Part shown: positions 41,301 through 53,613 of the stretch, one piece after another
Layout: every line of letters starts with the position of its first letter
Position numbering within the stretch: position 1 is the first letter of the stretch
Assembly (NCBI RefSeq): GCF_027580225.2
Contig: NC_073358.2
Location: 27,616,501-27,680,500, forward strand
Origin: Misgurnus anguillicaudatus
Lineage: Eukaryota > Chordata > Actinopteri > Cypriniformes > Cobitidae
DNA length: 64,000 bases
Direction: 5' to 3'
Notes under the pieces: model-generated
Told to the model about the DNA's origin: nothing
Databases searched by the model: none
The model's input: only the letters and a program-made list of their open reading frames with translations
Translations under genes and position numbers: made by a program

Positions 41301-44300
41301 CACTTTGCCACTGGGGGAATGTGGGTAACTGAGTCTTGTGACAGTTTGACAGGCCATTAGTACTGCAGGAGTGAACTGTAAAGAAGTGACATGTTCACCT
41401 TGAGCTCATTAAAATGAGTCATGTCTGTTTGTGTATTTTAACATTTGGTCATTATAAACGGTCAATTAACTGACCTGTTTAAATGACTGACGTAAAATGA
41501 GTTAAAAAGGAAAAGTTTACCCAAACACCAGTAACAATGGATGATGGATGTCAAACTTGGCTTGAAGCGTCCTGATGTACTCAAGTTTGTATTTTTAAAG
41601 GGGTCGCACACCAGGCGAGAAGTGCAGCGCTGTGTCGTACCACATTATTTAAATTTGAACACATGAAGTGCTCCAGATCCAAACTCTTATATTTTTTAAA
41701 GAGTCACTGTTTGCTGAGATCACTCTGTTCATTCTTAATGTTCTTGGGATGTTTTATAAATCATATATTAATATAAATAATTAACTAGTTAAGTAAATAC
41801 AGGCTGTTAATGTAAAACGCTAATAATTCATTAATTAAAGTGAAAAAAATGCATTCAAATTTTTATGCTTTTAACATACCGATCGAGCCAGTGCCGCATC
41901 GTTGCAAAAGTTTATCACTTCACATGCTTTTAAGCCTTGCCAATGTAAACATTTAAGCACAGTAGACATGAAACAGATCTCAATGCGGTACTCAAATACT
42001 ATTTGAGAAGTTTTGTGTGTGTGCTGCTGATGCACACAAATCCTAAAAGAGTTCATGAACAGGCAAACTTACACAAAATATCTCTCTAAACCATGATTAT
42101 TCAAATAAACACACTATCTTAAGTAAAAGTAAGCAGTGGAGAAATAAAACTCATGCAGTATATTGGATCTGTACGTGCACTGTTAAAATGTTGACTGATG
42201 ATCAACTCTCTGTAGTTTTCAGGTTTAGAAATTGAATTAAGTAATCAAAAGTAAAACAAGAGCTTGACAGTCTGCATGCTTTTACTGTAGTGTACAGAAA
42301 AGAACAGAACACCATATCATGCAGGTTTGGAAGGTCAAGACACCAAGTTTGCAAAAAATACAAGTCTGTCATTATCAACTACACTCACCTAAAGGATTAT
42401 TAGGAACACCTGTTCAATTTCATATTAATGCAATGGTGTAATGGTGTGGGGATGTTTTCTTGGCACACTTTAGGCGCCTTAGTGGGCATCATTTAAATGC
42501 CACGACCTACCTGAGCATTGTTTCTGACCATGTCCATCCGTTTATGACCACCATGTACCCATCCTCTGATGGCTACTTCTAGCAGGATAATGCATCATGT
42601 CACAAAGCTCGAAACATTTTAAAATGGTTTCTTGAACATGACAATGAGTTCACTGTACTAAAGTGCCCCCCAAAGTCACAAGATCTAAACCCAATAGAGC
42701 ATCTTTGGGATGTGGTGGAACGGGAGCTTCGTGCCCTGGATGTGCATCTCACAAATCTCCATCAACTGCAAGATGCTATCCTATTCAATATGGGCCAACA
42801 TTTCTAAAGAATGCTTTCAACACCTTGTTGAATCAATGCCACGTAGAATTAAGGCAGTTCTGAAGACGATAGGGGGTCAAACACAGTATTAGTATGGTGT
42901 TCCTAATAATCCTTTATGTGAGTATTTCTTTTGATTCAAAACCAAGAAGGTGTGTCCTCTAATCACTCGAAAGGTATGCGAATGTAGTGATGTGACAAAA
43001 ACATCTTTCTGTGAAGACTCTCTTTCAGTTTCAGGAACGTCCTCTTCCCAAACTTCATAGTTCAGTCAGAGTTTATTAAATAGCTACAGATTGTTTAAGT
43101 TTATTCTGACACTTGTATATCCCTTTATCCTATACAAACACTGACGTGTGCAGTTCCTTAGGATTGACAAAGTTAAGAAGGTTACGTTGCACATATTCAA
43201 TGCCAATTTGTAGACTTTTTAAAATGTAGATGTGCGAGTAGATCAATAACCAGCCCAAAAAACACGCCTGTTTACACTAGCATGTGTTCTTACAGCAAAG
43301 TGCACTACATACTTATTAAGGCTAACAAGCCAATCAGACAAACATGTTAGCAATGTTAATGCTAACATAAAAGCAAACAGAAAGAAAGAAAGAATAAAGA
43401 CACGCAGCTATAACTAAGAGGAATTTTCCACCTGCAAAAGATCTTAAACAGTCATCTTAACATTTGCTGACGTCTGCTTTGCTGCAAGCTTTAATGTTAT
43501 TAAGATGTCTTTTAAATGTTGATTTTGAACTTTTGAAGGAATTCACCTCGTTTATGAAGATATAGATTTATTCAGAGGGAGAAAAAACATTGCACAACCC
43601 AATTTTTACAGAAGGTCAGAATAAGTGTTTTCAGTGTTATTTTTACTGTGATGTCTGGAGGATGTAAATGACACCGAAGGATGAAAAACAGAACAATGAC
43701 AGCAGGCAGATTGTTCTGAGCCCGAATCCTGTTAACTTTCCAACCCTCAAGTTTGCTCAAAGGGATGTTTTACAGTTTGACCGCTTCTGTAACTTTATCT
43801 ATACACATTCTTAATATATTCGGTTTGTGATAGTTCCTGGCACAGACATTACTGCTGAATAGGAATGAGAAACCTGATATTAAATGGGCCATGGGGCTAC
43901 ATTATGAAAGGCCATAGTACTATTAAGCTGCGAATTTCGGTTCTTCTTTCGGTACTAGAGAAATTAGAAAAACACATTTGTTACTCAATATTGCCAGCCA
44001 CATAAACATCATGTACTGTTTATTTTAAGAACAGTATAAAAATTCCTCTATGGTACATGTTCGCAATTTCGATAAGAGAAGCGCAGTGAAAAGAATCCGA
44101 AGTTATATGAACAAAGTACAAAGCACTTTAATAAATACAATTTCTCATGTAACTTTATTTAAACAAACTTAAATATCAAATGATTTGTACCAGAAGTCAG
44201 TTTAGCCACTTCATAATAAATGCAAATGCAAATTTAGCTTCAGTTATGTTATTTAGAGGTCACAATATAAGAGAAGTGCTAAGAATAAACATACTTTTTA

Positions 44301-47300
44301 AAATAAAGATGCTTCACGATGCCATTGAAGAACCTTTTTTTGGCTGAATAGTTCCATAAAGAACCTTTAACATCCAAAAAAAACATTTGTGTTTAAAAAA
44401 GGTTATTTGAAGTGAAAAAGGTTCTTTAGATTATAAAAATGTAAGAAAGAAATGGTTCTTCAAAAAACCTTTGACCAAAAATGGTTCTTCTATGGCATCA
44501 CTTTTAAGCACCTTTATTTTTGAGTGTACCACAATCACAGACATTACTGGATAGAATTCTTAGGAGCCCTAAAGAAGCTGGAAAAACAGCAGGTTTTCAC
44601 TGAACACAGACGCTTTCCATTTGGATGAGATTCAAATTTTCTTTCAGGGAAAACTGGACCTGTTCGAAATAAGTTCGCTTTTTAGTTTGTACGCTTTTTC
44701 AGTTTTGCTGAAGTGCCTTTATTTCAGTTTAAACGTTTGCTAACTTTAAGAGAATATGAAATCACAAGATAGCAACTTTGGCTCACTTTAGAATGATATG
44801 CCCCATTTCCCCCGACAACAAAGTCTGATCAGACATCAATTTTTGGGACCTTAGAGAAAATAATATGGGTACACTGTATTTGCTATATTTGCTGCATTAA
44901 ATTTTTTGTTCAATCAACTCAAATTTACAAGTAATTTCAACTTACTATTATTTATCTTGACGAGAGAGGAGTTGCTATAACTAATACAATATAGTATAAG
45001 TTATAACAACTTGTTAGGAATGCACAGAAATGAAAATTCTTGGCTAAAGCTGAATAAAATGAAACATACCGAATACCGAAAACCCAAAGATTTTATTTTA
45101 TTTTGCCAATTTTCTCACGATTGCAAAAGTTACGTTTTCAGAATGTCATTTTTACTATATTTATTTTTTTAAGATTCTATCTGACTTGTTAAAACTGTTC
45201 CATTTACATTCGACCTCACAAATGAGTCTTGGCTAAACAGATATTAATCTGATCTTCTATTTCCACACAAAATGCAAATAACATATTCATTACTCTGCCT
45301 TAAGAAGCTTGCAACGATGCTTATGCAGCACTGTATGTTGAGCAGCAAATGCGCACCTGTGTGCACGGTCAAGCATGAGCAAAGGGAGAAAGTCAGACGA
45401 CGGCAAGATTGACAGGAGCATGACAGAGAAAAAAACAAAGTACATTTAATATACCAAGCATCGAACACATTTACAAGGACAGAATGTTGAAAAAAGCCAA
45501 TAACATTGTATGCGATTGCGATCACAGACACCCATTAGCATCCCATTTTAATTTATTACCATCTAGGCGTTGTTTCTGCCCACCTCTTATGACCAAGAAC
45601 AGATCAAAATTTTCTTTTGTACCACAAGCCATTAAGGCGTTAAATCAATTAAAATAAGCTATCTGTCCAGCTGACAGGGTTAGACCCGATGGTATTTTAT
45701 TTGTATGTATGTATTTTAGTGTTTTGTAATGCATCGTATTGTTTTTTGTTATATGTTGTCATGTAGTGCCTTGAGACTGCGCCGCAAACCCAATTGCCCC
45801 ACGGGGACAATAAAGTTCTTCTACTACTACTACTACTACTATATAAGCGTGTTTGTCACTGTAGGACTTTCTGGTTCTAGAAAGCTTTTATTGCATACTG
45901 CAGTTTCTCTTCATCGTTTCTCTTCTCACCTATGACATGAGATAAAGAGCTAAAGTCTAGTTCTCCGTGCTTGTGCATTCAGCAGACAAATACACTTTTA
46001 CCTAACCCACTTTTTCGGCCGAACACCGAAAATTAGATTTTTGCTATTTTCGGCCAAATTATTTCTGTTGCCAAACTTTCGTTGCATCCCTACAACTCGT
46101 CTCTAGTCAAGATATAAGTTAAAATCACTTGGAAATCTGAGTTGACTGAACAAAAAATTTAAGGCAGCAAATAATGTTTTACAGTTTATTTTCGTTTCGA
46201 AAGGGTTACCCAAAAAGGAGACAATTTGTGGGTCTGGGGGGAATTCTGTGTGCATACAAATGACACATCACTGAAAAAAGCAGCACTGTCAAATCAACAT
46301 ATACTTTGTTACTTTAACATAACAAATTAAGTTAAACAATTTCAACTTGTTTTTATAAGTTATGTCAACTTATCACAGGTCTAAACTTTAAATAGAAGGT
46401 TGAATTGACTTACAAAACCAAGTTCTTTAACCTGCATGCTGCATTTCTTTTATAGTGTACTTGATAATTGGGCTGCACAATATATAGTTTCAACATCGAT
46501 ATTGCAGTGTGCACCTCTGAAGTAGTTACATCGCAGGACAGCCAGAACACTTATTTCAAAAGAAAAACTATGTAAAAAATCTGTGTAAAAAATCTGAAAG
46601 CTATACAAGTAATGCAAGGCAGAAGTAAAATCCTCTCCAGTATTTATCATATTGCAGAAAAACAAAACACGGCAATGTCAGGTTCCCTCCAATATTATGC
46701 AGACCTACCCAAGAAGAACTCAAGAAATGAGAAACTTTTAGAGAAAAGTACTTGGTGTAGCAGCACTGAGACCTGAATAAGTTTTAAGACAACTTGCATA
46801 TATATAAGGAACAGAACATGCACGAACTAGCCCAAAAAACTCGCTAGCATTTTTGACAAAATAGTTAAAGAATCAACAGCTTGTGCTGCGGGCAGGAACG
46901 CTTGCTTCACTGAAGCGCGGTTGAACCTGTCCAAGCCAAACGGTCTGATGCCAGAGGCTGAACTGAACTACCTGACCTTATTCCTCTCCATGCCATTTAC
47001 ATGCAGCAAGTAGATTTTAATTATAGTATAAGTATAATCATTTGTTAGGCATGTTAAAGTCCTTAGCTGTTTTTAAATGACTTTAATTTGTCCTCGTCGA
47101 GCTTTAGAGTTTCCTCTTTGTTTTGGATGCTGATGCGCTGACATCTTTCACATATGTAAGATCAAATGTCTTGCCAAACCACATTACAAACACTTCAACA
47201 TTCTTTCTGAGTGTGAAAATGTGTGTAAAAATGTTACAAATACAGTTCCCTAACATATAGTAATAAATATGCTAGCTATTGTACTTAAATATATAGTACT

Positions 47301-50300
47301 CAGTATTGCTTTAGGCTAAGCAGTTATAAGGTTTTACGACATTTATATTCAGTATGCTAATAAAACCACTCCAAATCAATATTAAGCCCATAAGTTAACA
47401 CAACTCTTAAGAGGTGTGGCCAAATTTATGGTCTAGTGTACGATGTACGCCGTAGGCCAAGCATAGGCTGTGCGTAGCTTGACGCGCACCTCTGCAAAAA
47501 CGTGACAGCGCGTCCGTTCTAAGCGGACTGCAAGCGCTGTAATTCATTCGCTAGAACCCCTCGTCAGGTAAGAAAAAATCTGTGTCGCATTTCCACATAT
47601 GGACTTCAACTTACAAAGGTCAAAACAAAGATTGGTTAAGTTGAGCAATAATAAACTCGAGCTGCAATAATAGTCGCTGTCCATTTACCTCCATCACAGC
47701 TGGACATCTCAAATAACATTCACATGAGCTACTGATGCTGCTTCTTTTGTGGGTTTACTGGCCAAGTTGCTTCTTTTTTTGGTTGTTGCATTGCCACTGA
47801 GGGATACATGCGTGGATACTGCCTACTAGGGGTCTGCATGTGTAATTGCATGTTGATAAGTTGCGCATGCGCCTACAGGAGAATGTAGTATGTAGCTCAG
47901 GAGATGCATTGCATTTTGTCACAATGCGCATGCGGCGAACGCCTGCATATATGTACAAGTCAAATAAACTATACTTTGTAAGGCTGTGTAAGTTCACGTT
48001 AGGGCTGTAGCGGATCACAAAACTCACGGTTCGGACCACATTACGGTTTTTGAGGCACGGATCGGATCATTTTTCGGATCAGCAAAAAAAAAAGGATGGG
48101 CAAAATCTAATAACAAATAAAGAAATTACAAACATTTATAAAAAAGAACACAGTTGCATATTAAGTAAGGTCTAAAATAAGCATTAGGTACAGAAATCGA
48201 ATTAAATGAATAATAACAATGTCTTTATTGCACAAATAATTTTTTTTAGAGCCACAGAAGTAATTTTCTTTTTGTCTTGGGTTGTTTGATTAACATTAAT
48301 GACACAGACTTAGGTAGGTTCATTGGGGTTACTGTCTCTTTAAGAACAAATAAGCACAGACTGGTTTCTGACTCTGTAATTCACTTAAGACAAAAACAAA
48401 TGTTTTTATTAGAAAAATAATACTGTGAGATCATTTTGTGTGTATGTGCCCTGTCAAGAACAGAAAGATTTTATGTTGGATTACTTTTTGAAACGCGTCT
48501 CTCCATATATGCACTACTGAGGGCACTTAAATACGTGCTCACACACAGACGGAGGGCAAATTTCAAACGGCACTTCAGGAAGAAAATGCAGCATAAACAG
48601 TTGCTTCACATGATTACATATGGAGCTGGACCGGACACATTTAACAGCATGTGCGTACAGAAATCTGCTCACTTTAGCGCCTTTTTTGTGGTTAAATTGT
48701 TTAAATCACTTGAATGTTACTGTTTGTAAGCCTTAGAAACATGTGCAAATGATAAACTTTCCCTATTTAAATTTGCATATTAATCTGCGAATCGCATGCG
48801 AGCCGAACCGAGTGTTGTGATCCGCACGGATCATGATCAACTGCGATCCGTCACAGCACTAGTTCACGTACACGTAAGAAAACAGACTATACCCCTTGCT
48901 TAAAGGGAAACTTCACCCATTTGCATTAAGCTTTGTACCGTTAGAACCCCAGTCATGTTTTTGAATGGTCGTGCACCATTCCCTCAGTTTCCCCTGAGAG
49001 GGGAGAAATACTGATTTCAGTGAGGCACTTCCTTCTTTCAATGATGTAAAAATCGTCATTTTGCGTCATTGAAAGAAGGAAATCCTGTATCTCTATTGAG
49101 TGTGAAAGACTACAGACACTCATTCCTCATTTTTCCAAGGTGGGGGCTATGGGTGGGACCCACTCACGCTTCAGACCAATTACAGATAAGTGGGTGGGAC
49201 TTACGAAAATATACGAACACAGACCGAAGAAAAACGACCAGCCGCCATCTTTATGCTAAGCTAAGCTAAACAGAAGTTGTGGAGCGAGCCAGAATTCATG
49301 TTACAATAACAGTGGAAGTTAATCAATATTACATGGAAGAGGGTGATTTTACAAGCGTGATGATCTAATCCGCTGTTCATTGCACCTTTATGAGCCACAA
49401 TACTGCAAAGAGCTGAGGCAGATGTAGGAACAGAAGCCCGAGGAGTAGGCCGGAGCCTGGGCGTCGGCTGGGTAGAGGAGCCCGGTGAAGAAGCAGCAAC
49501 CATCAGCCTCTGCTGCGTAGAGAAGCTTGCCTGTTCTCTCGCTGTGTGGCTTCTTTATAACATTTCTGCATCAGATAAGGATATGGACGTTTGTTTGGTG
49601 AAGGTTTCTATGCAAGAGAGGAACTTTGCCCGCGTTTGGAACGTTTATTTCACGGACATGTTTCGGTTTACGAGCAGACGCGCTGCGGAGTATATAAGCT
49701 TGGACGGACTCGCGCCGTTTGCTTTCGGTTTAACATTTCTGTATCAGATAAGGATATGGACGTTTGTTTTGTGAATGTTTCTGGTCGCGTGCTTATTTCA
49801 AAGACGTGTTTCGGTTTACGAGCACAAGCTCCAATAGCTGAGGCAGCGCGTCTGTGGAGATATTATGCAGGGGACGCGTTTGTGTGGAGGATGCAGGGAA
49901 AAACGGACGTCTGACTAAAGTGAGTGTTTATATTTTCTTTGTTATACTAACGTGGCATTTATGTACACAATAGCATATCTGAGCGGTGTTTTATATGTCT
50001 ATATTGTGAGAGCAGTGAGGCCAATAATAACACAAATGTAATTACAGTAAACAAGAGACAAAAAGAAAATTGGTAAAACTAAATAAACATTTAAAATGCA
50101 TACACTTTTTTTAAGTACTTGGAAAGACATTTGTACTGTGGATCTGAAACCGCACGTTACTGTTTGAATAAGACTTTGCTACACACCAGGCCAGAGTGTT
50201 ATTGTGTGTACCACAATGTAACATCACGTTTAAAAGTAAATCATGATTGGTGTCAGTCAGACACAGTGGTGGTGGCTATTTTCTTTGTTTTACTAACGTG

Positions 50301-51298
50301 GCATTTATGTACATAATAGCATGTCTGAGCCGTGTTCCGATTAATGGGAGTGGCTTGCAGAGCTGTGCATTGTGGTGCATAGTGGCAGTTGTAGTTTTTC
50401 ATACAAATGTGCTCTAAAGTCACATTTTGTCTTTTCTCTGTCAAATAGGCACAAAATTCTACATTTATGTTACATTTTGACTACAAATATGACTCACTTT
50501 CCATAAAGATTAATGTTCCTATCGGTGAAATGGCCCTTTAAGTCCTATGCAGAACTATAATGAGGGCTTGACTCAGTGATGTTAAGATTAAGCGTTGACA
50601 TTTATGAAAACTGAGGTACTCGACTATTACAAAAGGCTTTAAGTATTAACTAAAGCAACACATGTCATTAAAACTAGGGTGTGTTAACTTATGAACAGGA
50701 TAATTAACGTAATTTAGGTTAATATTTAGTCTGCCATACCCAAATATCCTTTATTCTTAAGAGTTTGTAAAAATATATTTGAAGAAAGCTATGGTGTGAT
50801 TTCTCCTGTTTGTGTAAAAGCAAAAAAAACATATGCACTGTCTGACATAAACACACACACACTGCCCAGAGTAAGGACATCTGGATAGTGGAAGAGCGTG
50901 TAGGGAGTTTTTTTCTGGGAACAGTTCATCGCTGTGACTCCCATAGCAGAACAGTAAATATGTAGAGTTAAATAAGACCAAAGTAACATCAACAAAGTGA
51001 TAACAGGGAGCGAGTGAGAGGGTTCATGTATATGCATTAACATTTTACATTTACGCACCTGGCAAACACTTTTATTCAAAGTGACTTACATTGATCAAAG
51101 TGAGTTACGGTGCATTTTAGATCCACATTTGATCAGTTTTCATAGTCCTTTCATATGTTACAGCAGATAAAAAGTGATGCTATTCACTGATGGCATCTCA
51201 TGTGCAAATCTTAAACAGCAATAGTGTATGAAAGTGGTTGAGTTTCTGTAGTGTGTTCATAATACTTTTGAGCTTCTTTGGCCTCCATACAAACACAC

Positions 51299-51370
<72 letters not shown>

Positions 51371-51786
51371 GATGTGACGTTTGTGTGTGTGTGTGTCTAC
51401 CTGGTAATTATCATGTTGTGGGGACCAAATGCCCCCACAAAGATAGAAATATCAGTAAATTTGGACCTCGTGGGGACATTTTGAGGTCCCCATGAGGAAA
51501 CAAGCTTATAAATCAAACAGAATGATGTTTCTTGAAAAACTAAGGTAGCAGAATGTTTTCTTTGATGGTTGGGGTTAGGGGAAGGGAATAGTATATACAG
51601 TTGGTACGATAAAAAATGCATTACGTCTATGGAATGTCCCCAACATGGAAACCAGAATGCGTGTGTGTGTGTGTGGTGTGTGTGCGTGCGCATGCATCTG
51701 TGTGTTTGTATCTTACATTATAAATTTAATAAATATGTCACTGTGTGCGCAAGAAAGCATTTTTTAACATATCTGTGTAATGAATG

Positions 51787-51825
<39 letters not shown>

Positions 51826-53553
51826 AAGCGTGATTGTTTCCTGCACTCACACTGTACTTTGACCGTTACGAGCCTGTGTATGCTTTCGTCATAAGGATAT
51901 GATTGTTTTGAAAAATAAAAAAACAGGAAGTAAAACTTTCTTAAAGGAATATTCCATTTTCTTAAAAGAAAAATCCAGATAATTTACTCACCACCATGTC
52001 ATCCAAAATGTTGATGTCTTTCTTTGTTCAGTCGAGAAGAAATTAAGGTTTTTTGAGGAAAACATTGGATTTTTCTTATTTTAATGGACTTTAATAGACA
52101 CCAACAATTAATACTTAATAGTTTTTTCAACGGAGTTTCAAAGGACTATAAACAATGCCAAACGAGGCATAAGGGTCTTATCTAGCAAAACGATTGTCAT
52201 TTTTGACAATAAAAATAACAAATATACACTTTCAAAGCACAACTTCTCGTCTAGATCCGGTCGTGATGCGCCAGCGTGACCCCACGCAATACGTCATGTT
52301 GTCAAGAGGTCACAGAGGACGAACGCAAAACTCCGCCCCAGTGTTTACAAGTGTGTTGAAAGAGGACGTTCTGACGTTGTTGTATGTCAACTGATACTAA
52401 TTAATGTCTTTGTGTCAGTTTATTGTTTACAATGGTCCGCAAATGTGCATTTTATATATGTAACACGTGACCTCCCTACATCACTACGCATTTACATTAG
52501 GTCGCGCTGGACCGGACCTAGACGAAAAGTTGTGGTTTAAAAGAGCATATTATTTTTCTTGTCAAATTGACAATCGTTTGCTAGATAAGACCCTTATGCC
52601 TCGTTTGGGATCGTTTATAGTCCTTTGAAACTCTGTTGAAAAAACGTTTATGTGTTGAGTTAAAGGTTCTCTAATCGAACCTTTTTGAAATGTGTTTTCA
52701 AACAAACTGAGCGTAGTTACTTGAACCGCACTCAAGCTCATCTCTGCAAGCCGGCCAGGGCAATTAACCAAACTGTGCCCAAGCACGGAGCTATCACACT
52801 ACTTAAACGAACCAGGCTTTGGGGGTCAAACGTGCCCGGGCGTGGTTTGGATAGTGTGAGCGTGCACTGGGTGAGTGAGAACGGTGACTGACATTGGGGT
52901 CAGGTACCTTTCAAATCCAAGCGCACTCCAACACTCACACACCGCTTATCAGCAGAATTAGACCGAAGTCACTGTGAGATTTTAGAGTGAAAGTTCATAC
53001 ATGACTGATATTTTCCAGCTTTCCTTAGCTCATACTCCTAAAGTTCCGGTCATCAACTCCTCTGGTTCTGCCACCACAAGAAAACTACATTTAAAACTTT
53101 TTAAACACGCTATAGTAGCCTTTTATTGTGCTGGGTACAAGTCAACTAAACAGACTGGGCTATAAAAATATATTTGTAGTATAGTAGCAAGATTTATCCA
53201 GATGTGTACCTTTTTCAATTCAGTGCAAGCCCTAGCACTACATTTTAAAGATACTTAAGAAATCTCTGAATTTCGTGATTATAAGTGGTTTTATATGCAC
53301 CACCTTACCCCAATTATGCTTAATAAGCAGGCAACGTGTTAGGTCATGTAAAAATCTTCACATTTTTCAGCCAAAACCCAGACAAAGGGGGGTCAAAAAG
53401 AGTGAGAAATGTGCTACAATGCAAGTACCAACTTATTAGTATGCAGCTAAGCTTAAACATCTTTGCAGATACAAATGAACCAATATTTGTCATACCAAAG
53501 AACTACATTCATTTCAAAACAGAAAGACAGACACACTGAAAGTAAGCGAGTGA

Positions 53554-53613
<60 letters not shown>

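Larger units (their letters stand above)
44871..46185. mobile_element. Outer MITE of a three-level nest
   Basis: The left part (44,871-45,014) and right part (about 46,093-46,185) are inverted, for example attttttgttcaatcaactc against gagttgactgaacaaaaaat. The hAT-like element 45,015-46,092 lies between them. Confidence 0.7.

Noticed and set aside
49591..49914. 107-codon ORF spanning a tandem duplication
   Set aside because: Repeated sequence inside a DNA element without recognised motifs; kept only as part of a finding on the element.
51238..51495. 85-codon ORF with long Thr/His run
   Set aside because: It is the translation of a CA microsatellite; the same applies to Cys/Val frames at 60,903-61,085 and 61,346-61,669.
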